A stretch of 64,000 nt of DNA from Streptomyces lavendofoliae. Its GTDB lineage: Bacteria; Actinomycetota; Actinomycetes; Streptomycetales; Streptomycetaceae. The notes under the pieces were generated by a model. That model was not told the DNA's origin, made no database searches, and worked only from the letters and a program-made list of their open reading frames with translations. The DNA is taken from assembly GCF_014649735.1 (NCBI RefSeq), contig NZ_BMTP01000001.1, positions 496,001 to 560,000 on the forward strand. The letters run 5' to 3'. Shown piece by piece: positions 51,891 through 60,557 of the stretch (the first letter of the stretch is position 1; each line of letters opens with the position of its first letter). Position numbers and translations under genes: made by a program.

Positions 51891-51978
51891 CCGTGACCTC
51901 CAACGCTCCATCGAATCACCGGAAGCGGGCGCTCCCCACCCGGCGGTGCCACGAAGTGCCGGCGCGGGCCCGGAACCG

Positions 51979-52416
51979 TCAGGCAGCCGCGCGCCTCGGC
52001 GGCCGGCGCTCGTACCGCAGCGCCACCCCCGTCGCCACCGCGCCCAGACCCTCCCACAGGCCGACGCCCAGGAAACCGGCCGGGGCGCGCCCGGAGGCGA
52101 CCGCGAGGAGGAACACCCCGCAGGTGAGCAGGCGGAAGGGCACCGTCCAGCGGAAGAAGGCCCTCCAGTCGGCCAGCGCCGCCAGCACGTAGTAGGCGCC
52201 CATGTTGACGGCCGCCATCGACGAGGCGGTCAGGAACACCAGGGTGTGGTCCCCCTCCGCGCGCCGGCCGTCCGGTACGGGTGCGAAGCCCATGACCGTC
52301 AGCAGCGTGTCCGGGGAGACCAGGCCCACCACACCCAGCGCGGTGGCGAGCAGCCCGAAGACCGCCATCGTCCAGCCGGACGGGGAACGGGGACGGGAAC
52401 GGAGCAGCGACCGCAC
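51979..52416 (-). CDS. Small four-helix membrane protein
   Basis: A 145-residue integral membrane protein with four hydrophobic segments: WTMAVFGLLATALGVVGLVS, TASSMAAVNMGAYYVLAALA, LLTCGVFLLAVASG and FLGVGLWEGLGAVATGVAL. The arginine-rich start and end face the cytoplasm by the positive-inside rule. It resembles small DoxX/DUF4345-like proteins in layout only. Single gene; function unknown. Confidence 0.72.
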   Translation of the reverse strand: MRSLLRSRPRSPSGWTMAVFGLLATALGVVGLVSPDTLLTVMGFAPVPDGRRAEGDHTLVFLTASSMAAVNMGAYYVLAALADWRAFFRWTVPFRLLTCGVFLLAVASGRAPAGFLGVGLWEGLGAVATGVALRYERRPPRRAAA

Positions 52417-52489
52417 GGAAGTCCTTCCTGCGCACAGAAGTACGAGGGTCCTGCATACCGTGCGGCCGCGAACGCCACTCCACCGGGGT

Positions 52490-53938
52490 TCACTCCAGCG
52501 CCGCCGCCATCATCTTCCGCGCCACCGGCGCCGCCAGCCCGTTGCCGCTGACCTCCGCCCGCCGCGCGCCGGAGTCCTCGATCAGCACCGCGACCGCGAC
52601 CTGCTCACCGGTCCGGGGGTCCTTGGCGTACGAGGTGAACCACGCGTACGGCTTCTCACTGTTGTCGACGCCCCGCTGCGCCGTGCCGGTCTTGCCGCCC
52701 ACCTCCACGCCGTCGATCCTCGCGCGGGAGCCGGTGCCCTCCTCGACGACCGTGACCATCGCGCTGCGCAGTTGCGCGGCGGTCGACGACGACACGACCC
52801 GCCGGGTCTCGCCGTCCTCGTACGACTCCAGGGTGTCGCCGTCCGCGTCAACCACCGAGGACACCATGTGCGGGGCCGCCAGCAGCCCGTCGTTGGCGAG
52901 GGCGGCCGACACCATGGCGATCTGGAGCGGCGTGGCCGTCACGTCGAACTGCCCGATGCCCGACAGCGCCGTCTGCGCGTCGTCCGTCTTCGAGGGGTAG
53001 ACGCTGGGGTACGCGCGCACCGGCACGTCCTGCCGCTCGTCGTTGAACCCGAACTTCTCCGCCATGGCCCGCACCTTGTCCCGGCCCAGGTCGACGGCCA
53101 TCTTGCCGAAGACGTTGTTGCAGGAGTACTGGAGCGCCACCCGGATCGAGGCGTTCTCGCACGGCGCGGACGGGTTCTCGTTCCGCAGGTCGGTGACGGT
53201 GCCCTTCAGCCGGTACGGGTTCGGGCTGCTCGTCGGCTCGTCGACGGAGCCGTACAGGCCGTCCTCCAGCGCCGCCGCCGCGACGACCAGCTTGAACGTG
53301 GAACCCGGCGCCACCGGTTGCCGGATCGCCCGGTTCACCAGCGGCTTGTCGGCGTCCCCGGTCAGCTCCTTCCAGGCGGCGCCGTCCGTCGTCCCGGCGA
53401 TGTCCGAGGGGTCGAACGACGGGGTGCTGACCATGCCCAGGACGCGTCCGGTCCTCGGGTCGAGGGCGACGGCCGCCCCCTTGGTGTCGCCCAGCGCAGC
53501 GAAACCCGCCTTCTGGACGGCCGGGTCGATCGTCGTCAGCACGTCGCCCGGCTCGGCGCGCTTGCCGGTGAGCGCGTCGAGCGGGTCCCTCAGCCGGGGG
53601 TCCGTCCCGTCCAGGACGCCGGCGTAGACGCCCTCCAGCTGGTTCGCCCCGTAGGCCTGCGAGCCGTAACCGGTGACGGCCGCGTACAGCTCGCCGTCCT
53701 TGTACGTGCGCTGGTAGCGCAGGTCCCCGCTCCGGCTCCGCTTCGAGCCCGTGACCGGCGAGCCGGCCACCACGATGTCCCCGAGCGGCCGGGCGTACCG
53801 CTCCATGGTGTTCCGCCGGTTGTGGGTGTCGTCGGCGAGCGCCTTGGCCTCGTACGCCTGCACCCAGGTCGCCCGCAGCAGCAGGGCGAACACCAGCAGC
53901 AGGGTGAAGCCGGCGGCTCTTCTGATCGTCTTGTTCAT
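52490..53938 (-). CDS. Class B penicillin-binding protein (transpeptidase)
   Basis: A 482-residue cell-wall transpeptidase. One N-terminal membrane helix (residues 8-26) anchors it outside the cell, followed by a small dimerisation region (RRNTMERYARPLGDIVVAGS) of the PbpA type. The transpeptidase active-site motifs are S213TFK216, S272CN274 and K416TG418. No PASTA domains. The short length and start fit the extra PbpA-like copies of Streptomyces that act in cross-linking at septa or spores. It stands alone; the two-component genes are 147 bases upstream on the same strand. Confidence 0.92.
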   Translation of the reverse strand: MNKTIRRAAGFTLLLVFALLLRATWVQAYEAKALADDTHNRRNTMERYARPLGDIVVAGSPVTGSKRSRSGDLRYQRTYKDGELYAAVTGYGSQAYGANQLEGVYAGVLDGTDPRLRDPLDALTGKRAEPGDVLTTIDPAVQKAGFAALGDTKGAAVALDPRTGRVLGMVSTPSFDPSDIAGTTDGAAWKELTGDADKPLVNRAIRQPVAPGSTFKLVVAAAALEDGLYGSVDEPTSSPNPYRLKGTVTDLRNENPSAPCENASIRVALQYSCNNVFGKMAVDLGRDKVRAMAEKFGFNDERQDVPVRAYPSVYPSKTDDAQTALSGIGQFDVTATPLQIAMVSAALANDGLLAAPHMVSSVVDADGDTLESYEDGETRRVVSSSTAAQLRSAMVTVVEEGTGSRARIDGVEVGGKTGTAQRGVDNSEKPYAWFTSYAKDPRTGEQVAVAVLIEDSGARRAEVSGNGLAAPVARKMMAAALE

Positions 53939-54085
53939 CGCGCCCGGAATGACGAACGGGAGCGGCGGGAGGGTTCCGGATCGCCCGTTTTCTCAGGGAA
54001 CGTTCATCGGCGGACGGGGGACGCCCGGCCACGGCCGTGCGCCGGCCACGGCCGTCCACCCGCCCCCGCCGTCCACCCCGGCCGT

Positions 54086-54748
54086 TCATCCGTCCGGGCC
54101 GGGGGCGATGAAGCCGGACTCGTACGCCGCGATCACCGCCTGGGTGCGGTCCCGCGTCCCCGTCTTGGCCAGCACCGCCGCCACATGCGTCTTCGCCGTC
54201 GCCGCGCCGACCCCCATCCGCCGGGCGATCTCCGCGTTCGTCAGGCCCGTCGCCATCAGCCGCAGCACCTCCGCCTCCCGCTCGGTCAGCCGCGCCACCC
54301 AGGGCGGGGCGGCCTCCGGGCGCAGGTGCGCCCGGTCCGCCGCCAGACCCCGCAGCGCGGCGGGGTACAGCAGCGAGTCGCTGCGGGCGACCAGCCGCAC
54401 CGCGGCCACCAGGTCCTCCGCCGCCGCCCGCTTCAGCAGGTACCCGGCCGCCCCCGCGCGCAGCGCGTCGTACACGTACGCGTCGTTCTCGAACGTCGTC
54501 ACCACCACGATCCGGGGCGCGGGCCCCGGCCCCGGGGCGAGGATCCGCTCGGTGGCGCGGATCCCGTCGACCCCGGGCATCCGCACGTCCATCAGGACGA
54601 CGTCCGGCCGCAGCTCCCGCACCACGGACACCGCCTCCGCGCCGGTCGACGCCTCGCCGACCACCTCCAGGTCCGGTTCCGCGTCCAGGATGACCCGCAG
54701 GGCGGTACGCACCATCCGCTCGTCGTCCGCCAGCACGACCCGGATCAC
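54086..54748 (-). CDS. NarL/LuxR-family response regulator
   Basis: A 220-residue response regulator. The receiver domain has the acidic pair D8-D9, the phosphoacceptor Asp54 in VVLMDVRMPG, the Thr in VVTTFEND and the Lys in AGYLLKRA. A LuxR-type helix-turn-helix (LTEREAEVLRLMATGLTNAE, then IARRMGVGAATAKTHV) closes it. GTG 54748 overlaps the kinase stop, so the two are coupled and form a pair. Target genes unknown; the upstream membrane protein in the same operon may be the regulated or sensed partner. Confidence 0.93.
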   Translation of the reverse strand: MIRVVLADDERMVRTALRVILDAEPDLEVVGEASTGAEAVSVVRELRPDVVLMDVRMPGVDGIRATERILAPGPGPAPRIVVVTTFENDAYVYDALRAGAAGYLLKRAAAEDLVAAVRLVARSDSLLYPAALRGLAADRAHLRPEAAPPWVARLTEREAEVLRLMATGLTNAEIARRMGVGAATAKTHVAAVLAKTGTRDRTQAVIAAYESGFIAPGPDG

Positions 54749-55995
54749 CGGGCGGCCCCTCGCAGCGGCAGGCGGGCCGCCAGCCGCCACACACCGTCCA
54801 CCGGGCGGGCCTCGGCGGTGCCGCCCAGCAGTCGTGCCCGCTCGCCGATGCCCCGCAGGCCGCGGCCGCCGCCGGGGCGGGCCACCGGGGGCCGGGCGGG
54901 CAGCGGGTTCTCCATGGTGATCTCCAACGCGTCCCCGTCCCGTCCGACGGTCACCGACACCGGCTCGCCGCCCGCGTGCCGGGCCGCGTTCGTCAGGCCC
55001 TCCTGCACGATCCGGTACGCCTCGCGGGACACCGCCTCCGGTACGCCGGTGACGTCACCGTCCCGCACGCTCAGCGACACGTGCCGCCCGGTCGCGGCCA
55101 GCAGCGCGTCCAGCGCCTCCAGGCCCGGCCGGCCCGGCAGCTCGGCGTCTTCCTCGCCCCGGCGCAACAGGCCGAGCACGGCGTCCAGTTCGCCGACCGT
55201 GCGGCGTGCCGTCTCCTCGATGGCGCCCAGCGCCTCCCGTACGAACCGCGGGTCGCTGTCGAGCACCTTGCGCGCCGCGCCCGCCTGGAGCGTCACCGCG
55301 CTCAGCGCGTGGCCCACCGAGTCGTGCAGCTCACGGGCGAGCCGGTCGCGCACGGCCAGTTCCTCGGCGCGCCGTTCGGCCGCCGCCAGCCGGTCCGCCG
55401 GCGTGGGCCCGAGGAGCAGCGGGGCCCGCCGGGCCAGCAGCGCCCCCGCCCCCGCGGCCACCGCCGCCAGGGCGGCCAGCATCGCGAGCCCGGCCGGCAC
55501 CCCGCCGTACACCAGCCACCGCTGGTCCAGCGCCCAGAACCGCTCGAGCTCCGACTCCCGCAGCGCGGCCGAGAAGGGCAGCGCCATCACCGACACGGCG
55601 AACGGCGGCAGCGCCAGCGACGCCCCGCTGACGAGCCCGCCCAGCCCCACGTGCAGCGTGAACCACCCGGCGGTGCGCGCCCTGGCGGCCCGCGACCTCG
55701 CCGGCCCGTCCGCGAACCGGTCCGCCGGAACCCCGCACAGCGTCCGCGCCGCCGCCACCGACATGGGCCGGGCCAGAGGGAACAGCGCCGTCACGGCGGC
55801 CAGCGGCAGGGCGACCGCGTACGCCCCGAACTGCGCGGCCGGCGAGCCGGAGAACATCCCGTCCCCGCCCGCGAACGGCGCGACGACCAGCGTGCCCAGC
55901 AGCCAGTACGGCATCAGCAGCGCACCGCCCAGGATCAGGTGCACCCATCGCAGCCGTGCGCGCCGCCCCAGCAGCGCCCTGACCGGCGCCCTCAC
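54745..55995 (-). CDS. Sensor histidine kinase (HisKA_3/NarL-partner type)
   Basis: A 416-residue membrane kinase with about five hydrophobic helices in the first 190 residues. The dimerisation domain carries the phospho-histidine H224 in ARELHDSVGHALSAV, and the ATPase domain has the N-box EGLTNAARHAGG and the G-box GGGRGLRGIGERARLLGG. It phosphorylates the response regulator encoded next to it. GTG start overlaps the stop of the membrane protein gene (GTGA). Confidence 0.93.
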   Translation of the reverse strand: MRAPVRALLGRRARLRWVHLILGGALLMPYWLLGTLVVAPFAGGDGMFSGSPAAQFGAYAVALPLAAVTALFPLARPMSVAAARTLCGVPADRFADGPARSRAARARTAGWFTLHVGLGGLVSGASLALPPFAVSVMALPFSAALRESELERFWALDQRWLVYGGVPAGLAMLAALAAVAAGAGALLARRAPLLLGPTPADRLAAAERRAEELAVRDRLARELHDSVGHALSAVTLQAGAARKVLDSDPRFVREALGAIEETARRTVGELDAVLGLLRRGEEDAELPGRPGLEALDALLAATGRHVSLSVRDGDVTGVPEAVSREAYRIVQEGLTNAARHAGGEPVSVTVGRDGDALEITMENPLPARPPVARPGGGRGLRGIGERARLLGGTAEARPVDGVWRLAARLPLRGAAR

Positions 55996-57059
55996 GCCGG
56001 GCGCTCCGCACGCCGCCGCAGGAGGACGGCCACGCAGGCGCCCAGCAGCATCCCCGTGATCATCTCGCCAGCGTAGGCCAGCAGCATGGCGGCGGTGGGC
56101 TCGTTCGCGGGATCGCTCTGCGGCACCAGGGCGGCCAGCAGCAGCCAGCCACCCCAGCAGCCGACCCCGGCCGTACCGACCCAGGCGAGCGCCAGCGGTG
56201 CCTTCAGGGGCAGCCGGCGCCCCAGACGGAACACCATCGTCAGCACCCCCACGATGGCGGCGGCGGCGAAGAGCAGGCGGACGCCCTCCAGGACGAAGAA
56301 GTCACTGCCGCGCTCCGCGATCCGCCCCGCCGAGAGTCCCCGGGTGGAGCCGGAGAGCCACAGCACGTGCAGCGCCGCCGGCACCAGGAGCAGGACCGAG
56401 GCCGCCACGGCGACGACCCGGACCACGGGCCGGAACAGCGCCGGGGACACGTCGCGCACCCGGCCCCGCCACACCCCGCCCCAGCGGTCGCGGGCGTACA
56501 GGGCGAACAGGGTGCCGAGGGTGAGGCCCTGGACGATGAAGCCGCTGTAGACGACGGTGAAGACCCACTCGTCGAGGAAGGGCTCGGTGGACGCCGTGTG
56601 CCCGGCCGCCATCTGGGCCGGGTAGGCCACCATGATCGGCGCCAGGAGGCCGGTCGCCCCCCACATCGGGAACGCGAGCAGCCACGCCCTCACCGCCCGC
56701 CCCCAGCGCTGGGTGAACAGCAGCGCCAGGACGACGACGGCGGCGTCCATCAGCACGGTGACCAGGTTGGCCGCCGCCATCAGGTCCGGATCGTCCAGCA
56801 GCGCACTGCCCTCGGGGATCCCGACGCGGCTGCCGGACACCCAGGCGATCTTGAGCGAGACGTACGGGACGCACGAGACGACGGCGAGGGCGCGCAGCGC
56901 CCGGCGCGCCGGCCCCGGCCGGGTCACCTCGGACGCTGGACCCGCCGAGGGCGGCCGCCCCGCCGGGCCGGAGCCGGGCGGGTCCGCCGGGACGGTGGTG
57001 GGCGGGCCGGTCGAGGCGGAAGGGGGAGTCGGGGCGGAAGTGGGCGGGTTCGTCGTCAT
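55992..57059 (-). CDS. Multi-pass membrane protein in the two-component operon
   Basis: A 355-residue protein with a disordered Pro/Thr/Ser-rich start (about 45 residues) followed by about eight hydrophobic segments, for example LVTVLMDAAVVVLALLFTQR, GFIVQGLTLGTLFALYARDR and LLVPAALHVLWLSGSTRG. It has no enzyme motif. It is the first gene of a coupled operon with the kinase and regulator, so it may be an accessory sensor. ATG 57059 is chosen, with GGGAG nine bases upstream. Function unknown. Confidence 0.78.
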   Translation of the reverse strand: MTTNPPTSAPTPPSASTGPPTTVPADPPGSGPAGRPPSAGPASEVTRPGPARRALRALAVVSCVPYVSLKIAWVSGSRVGIPEGSALLDDPDLMAAANLVTVLMDAAVVVLALLFTQRWGRAVRAWLLAFPMWGATGLLAPIMVAYPAQMAAGHTASTEPFLDEWVFTVVYSGFIVQGLTLGTLFALYARDRWGGVWRGRVRDVSPALFRPVVRVVAVAASVLLLVPAALHVLWLSGSTRGLSAGRIAERGSDFFVLEGVRLLFAAAAIVGVLTMVFRLGRRLPLKAPLALAWVGTAGVGCWGGWLLLAALVPQSDPANEPTAAMLLAYAGEMITGMLLGACVAVLLRRRAERPA

Positions 57060-57217
57060 GACCCCCACGCTCCCGTCCGCGCGGTCCCCGCACCTCGTCC
57101 CCGGCGGTGAACCGCCTCCCCCGCGCGGCGGAGGCCCTCAGCCGCGAGGGAGGAGCGCCACCCCACCGGTCCCCCCGCGCCGCGCGCGACATCCCGGGCT
57201 TCGGAGCGGACGGGCCG

Positions 57218-57988
57218 TCAGAGCCGGCGGGTGGCGAGCGTCAGCCGGTCGCGCGCGTCGAACAGGGCGTCCTTGACCATCTGCTCGTGCGCCGGGGTGA
57301 GCCGGGCGACCGGGACCGAGCAGCTGATGGCGTCCCGGGCCGGGGTGCGGTAGGGGATCGCGACACCGAAGCAGCGCAGGCCCAGGGTGTTCTCCTCGCG
57401 ATCCACGGCGTACCCCTGCTCGCGGACGGAGTGGAGCTCCTCGATCAGCTTCTCGCGGTCGGTGATCGTGTGCTCGGTGAGCGCCGGCAGCGTCTCCGGG
57501 AGCATCTTGCGGACCTGCTCGTCGCTGTGGGTGGCCAGCAGCGCCTTGCCGAGCGAGGTGGAGTGGGCGGGCAGCCGGCGGCCGACGCGGGTGAACGGCC
57601 GCAGGTAGTGCTGCGACTGGCGGGTGGCGAGGTAGACGACGTTGGTGCCGTCGAGCCGGGCCAGGTGGATGGTCTCGGTGGTGTCGTCCGAGAGCCGGTC
57701 CAGGGTGGGGCGGGCGGCCGCGACGACCTCGTCGCCGTCGATGTACGAGGTGCCGACCAGCAGGGCGCGCACGCCGATGCCGTACCGCGTGCCCGTCGCG
57801 TCGGTCTCCACCCAGCCGAGCTCGACCAGGGTGCGCAGCAGCATGTAGAGGCTGGACTTGGGGTAGCCGACGGCTTCCTGGACGGCGGCCAGGGAGTGCA
57901 TGCCGGGGCTGCCCGCGAAGAACTCGAGCAGTTCCACCGTGCGGACGGCGGATTTGACCTGCGCCCCGCCGGAATCGGTAGCTGACAT
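57218..57988 (-). CDS. IclR-family regulator
   Basis: A 256-residue regulator with an N-terminal winged helix (VKSAVRTVELLEFFAGSPGM, SLAAVQEAVGYPKSSLYMLL) and the IclR effector domain with DTTETIHLARLDGTNVVYLA, LPAHSTSLGKALLA and FGVAIPYRTPARDAISCSVP. These domains bind small carboxylic or keto acids. ATG 57988 is chosen, with AGGGG upstream; a TTG at 58072 would run through the operator. It is divergent from the semialdehyde dehydrogenase gene and probably represses it and itself. Confidence 0.9.
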   Translation of the reverse strand: MSATDSGGAQVKSAVRTVELLEFFAGSPGMHSLAAVQEAVGYPKSSLYMLLRTLVELGWVETDATGTRYGIGVRALLVGTSYIDGDEVVAAARPTLDRLSDDTTETIHLARLDGTNVVYLATRQSQHYLRPFTRVGRRLPAHSTSLGKALLATHSDEQVRKMLPETLPALTEHTITDREKLIEELHSVREQGYAVDREENTLGLRCFGVAIPYRTPARDAISCSVPVARLTPAHEQMVKDALFDARDRLTLATRRL

Positions 57989-58053
57989 TCGACTCGCCCC
58001 TCTTGTGGTCACGCCGCGCCCGTTAATAGAGTCCCATTCATCATCAGGAACGC

Positions 58054-58071
58054 TGTTCAGAATACCGAACA
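58054..58071. promoter_or_regulatory. IclR-type operator between iclR and the aldehyde dehydrogenase gene
   Basis: TGTTCAGAATACCGAACA is an 18-base inverted repeat with seven of nine positions paired (arms TGTTCRGWA). It lies 27 bases upstream of the GTG at 58099 in the 110-base divergent region. Confidence 0.6.
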
Positions 58072-58098
58072 ATCACGGTGGGCTGGAAGGACGTAGTG

Positions 58099-59628
58099 GT
58101 GTCAGCAGTACAAGTCTGGAGTGTCGACCCCCGAACCGGGAAGCAGCGGGAGCAGGTTGCCGTCGAGGCGACGCCGGAGGACGTCGACCGGGTCGTACGG
58201 GCGGCGCACTCCGCCCGCGGCGCCCTCGCCGACCGCGCGGTGCGCGCCGCGTTCCTGCGTACCGCCGCCGAACTCCTCGACGGCGCCAAGGACCGGCTGG
58301 TGGCGGCGGCCGACGCCGAGACCGCCCTCGGTCCCGCCCGCCTCACCGGAGAACTGGCCCGCACCTGCTTCCAGCTGCGGGCCTTCGCCGGCATCGTCGA
58401 CGAGGGCGACTTCCTCGGCGTCATCATCGACCACCCCGACGACACCGCCACCCCGCCCATCCCGGACCTGCGCCGCTACAAGGTCCCCCTCGGGGTCGTC
58501 GCCGTGTACTCGGCCTCCAACTTCCCCTTCGCCTTCTCCGTGCCCGGCGGCGACACCGCCAGCGCCCTCGCCGCCGGCTGTCCGGTCGTCGTCAAGGCCC
58601 ACCCCGACCACCCGGCCACCTCCGAGCTGGTCGCCGCCGTCCTCGGCCAGGCCGCCGCGCAGCACGGCATCCCGCAGGCCGTCGTCGGCCTCGTCCACGG
58701 CTTCGAGGCGGGCGTCGAACTGGTCAAGCACCCGCTGATCGCCGCCGCCGGGTTCACCGGCTCGGTACGCGGCGGGCGGGCGCTGTTCGACGCGGCCGCC
58801 GCCCGGCCCGTACCCATCCCCTTCCACGGCGAACTGGGCTCCCTCAACCCGGTGGTGGTCACCCAGGAGGCCGCCGCCGAGCGCCCCGAGCAGATCGGCA
58901 CCGGCCTCGCCGGGTCCATGACGCTCGGGGTGGGCCAGTTCTGCGTCAAGCCCGGACTGGTGCTGGCACCGGCCGGACCCGGCGGCGACGAACTGATCGC
59001 CTCCCTCGCCGGCGCGGTCAAGGGCGCCGGTGAAGGGGTGCTCCTCGACCACCGGATGCGGGACAACTTCGTCGCGGGCGTCACCGACCGGGCCGCGTTG
59101 CCGGACGTCGAGGCCCCCGTCACGCCCGGCGCCGGTGACGAGCACACCGTCAGCCCCGGGTTCCTGACCGTGCCGGCCGCCAAGCTGACCGAGGAGGGCG
59201 CGCACGACCTGCTGCTGGAGGAGTGCTTCGGCCCCGTGACGGTGGTCGCCCGGTACGAGGACGAGGACGAGGTCACCGCCGTCCTGTCCCGGCTGCCCGG
59301 CAATCTCACGGCCACCGTCCACCTCTCCTCGCGGGAGGCGTCCGGCGAGGGCCGCGGCGCCGAGATCCTCGCCGAACTCACCCCGCTGGCGGGGCGCGTC
59401 CTCGTCAACGGCTGGCCCACCGGTGTCGCCGTGGCCCCCGCCCAGCACCACGGCGGCCCCTACCCGGCCACCACCTCCACCTCCACCTCCGTCGGTGGCA
59501 CCGCCGTCGAACGCTGGCTGCGCCCCGTCACCTACCAGTCGACCCCCGAGGCGCTGCTCCCGCCGGAGCTGCGCGACGACAACCCGCTGGGCCTCCCGCG
59601 CCGCGTCGACGGAACCATGGAGCGCTGA
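58099..59628 (+). CDS. NADP-dependent aldehyde dehydrogenase, probable 2-oxoglutarate-semialdehyde dehydrogenase
   Basis: A 509-residue enzyme of the aldehyde dehydrogenase superfamily. The catalytic cysteine is C282 in GVGQFCVKPG and the general base E245 in FHGELGSLNP; AGFTGSVRGG and YSASNFPFAF line the cofactor site. The sequence is that of the (NADP+) 2,5-dioxovalerate dehydrogenase group, which turns 2-oxoglutarate semialdehyde into 2-oxoglutarate, the final step after KdgD or L-arabinonate-type dehydratases. GTG 58099 has GGAAGG eight bases upstream. IclR is divergent and a DUF1349 gene follows in 4 bases. Confidence 0.85.
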   Translation: MSAVQVWSVDPRTGKQREQVAVEATPEDVDRVVRAAHSARGALADRAVRAAFLRTAAELLDGAKDRLVAAADAETALGPARLTGELARTCFQLRAFAGIVDEGDFLGVIIDHPDDTATPPIPDLRRYKVPLGVVAVYSASNFPFAFSVPGGDTASALAAGCPVVVKAHPDHPATSELVAAVLGQAAAQHGIPQAVVGLVHGFEAGVELVKHPLIAAAGFTGSVRGGRALFDAAAARPVPIPFHGELGSLNPVVVTQEAAAERPEQIGTGLAGSMTLGVGQFCVKPGLVLAPAGPGGDELIASLAGAVKGAGEGVLLDHRMRDNFVAGVTDRAALPDVEAPVTPGAGDEHTVSPGFLTVPAAKLTEEGAHDLLLEECFGPVTVVARYEDEDEVTAVLSRLPGNLTATVHLSSREASGEGRGAEILAELTPLAGRVLVNGWPTGVAVAPAQHHGGPYPATTSTSTSVGGTAVERWLRPVTYQSTPEALLPPELRDDNPLGLPRRVDGTMER

Positions 59629-59632
59629 TCCG

Positions 59633-60244
59633 GTGGTCACCGCGCTCCCCGAGCTGCCCTTCCCGTTGCGGCCGTACGGCCCCGACGCCGGCTGGTCGTA
59701 CGAGCGGGGGACGCTGACCGGCCGGGCGGGCCCGCGCCAGGACCGTTTCGTCCCGCCGGCGGGCGACGCCCTGGAGCCGTCCTCCGACGCGCCGCGCCTA
59801 CTCGGCGCGCCGCCGGAGGGCGACTTCCAGCTGGTCGCCCGGGTCAGGGCGGGCCTCACGGCCGCGTTCGACGCGGGCGCCCTCTACGTCCACGTCGGTG
59901 AGCGGGAGTGGGCCAAGCTCTGTCTGGAACTGTCGCCGGACCGTCCGACCGTGTGCACGGTCGTCACCCGCGGCCACTCGGACGACGCCAACTCCTTCGT
60001 GGTGGACGGCGACACCGTGTGGCTGCGGGTCAGCCGCACGGGCCGGGCGTTCGCGTTCCACGCCTCGGCGGACGGTGCGCACTGGACCTTCGTCCGGGTC
60101 TTCGCCCTCGGCGACGCGGCGCGGGCGGGCGCGGCGCTGGTCGGCTTCGCCGCGCAGTCGCCGGTGGGGGAGGGGTGCGCGGTCGCCTTCGACCGGATCG
60201 CGTACCGCCCGTACGGCCCGGCGGACCTGCGCGACGGCTCCTGA
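59633..60244 (+). CDS. DUF1349 domain protein
   Basis: A 203-residue beta-sandwich protein of the DUF1349 (laminarinase-like, concanavalin-fold) family: DFQLVARVRAGLTAAFDAGA, LYVHVGEREWAKLCLELSPD and TVWLRVSRTGRAFAFHASAD are the typical strands. No signal peptide. Such proteins bind or modify sugars. It starts with GTG 4 bases after the dehydrogenase stop, so both are in one operon. It also resembles the C-terminal domain of the GH43 enzyme in this window. Function not established. Confidence 0.8.
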   Translation: MVTALPELPFPLRPYGPDAGWSYERGTLTGRAGPRQDRFVPPAGDALEPSSDAPRLLGAPPEGDFQLVARVRAGLTAAFDAGALYVHVGEREWAKLCLELSPDRPTVCTVVTRGHSDDANSFVVDGDTVWLRVSRTGRAFAFHASADGAHWTFVRVFALGDAARAGAALVGFAAQSPVGEGCAVAFDRIAYRPYGPADLRDGS

Positions 60245-60267
60245 GCCACCCCGCCCCGGCCCGACCC

Positions 60268-60306
60268 GGACCCGGGCTCCGGACCCGGGCTCCGGACCCG
60301 GGCTCC
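60268..60306. repeat. Three tandem copies of a 13-bp unit
   Basis: GGACCCGGGCTCC is repeated exactly three times and then breaks down into TGGCCCGGGG. Each unit contains CCCGGG and is nearly self-complementary, so the transcript can fold. It follows the DUF1349 stop by 23 bases and may act as a terminator region. Confidence 0.8.
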
Positions 60307-60455
60307 TGGCCCGGGGAACATCGGTACAGCGGTTGGCGCTCGACCCCGGACGCCGGCGCCCTGCGCCCGCCGCACGACCCGGACGCTCGTCATGCGACTG
60401 GACGGTCATGACCGTTGCGCCCGCTCGGGGTGGTGTTCACCGACGGCAGACCAAC

Positions 60456-60466
60456 GGGGGGGGGGG
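60456..60466. repeat. Run of 11 G before a short reading frame
   Basis: Eleven consecutive G residues stand two bases before an ATG (60468) that opens a 10-codon reading frame (MNRRAERLRP, to 60500). The rest of the 60245-60557 gap holds no longer gene. Such runs are prone to slippage in vivo and to sequencing error. Confidence 0.7.
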
Positions 60467-60557
60467 AATGAACCGGCGCGCCGAGCGGTTGAGGCCGTGA
60501 GCGGAGGCGGCCTCCGCGCGGCCCGGCCGCGCCTCACGACCTGGAGAGAACGAAGAC

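Noticed and set aside
51912..51935. GGAAGCGGGCGCTCCCC as an autoregulatory CebR site at lacI
   Set aside because: The spacing is two bases longer than the true palindrome and the left arm is wrong; too weak to list as a feature.
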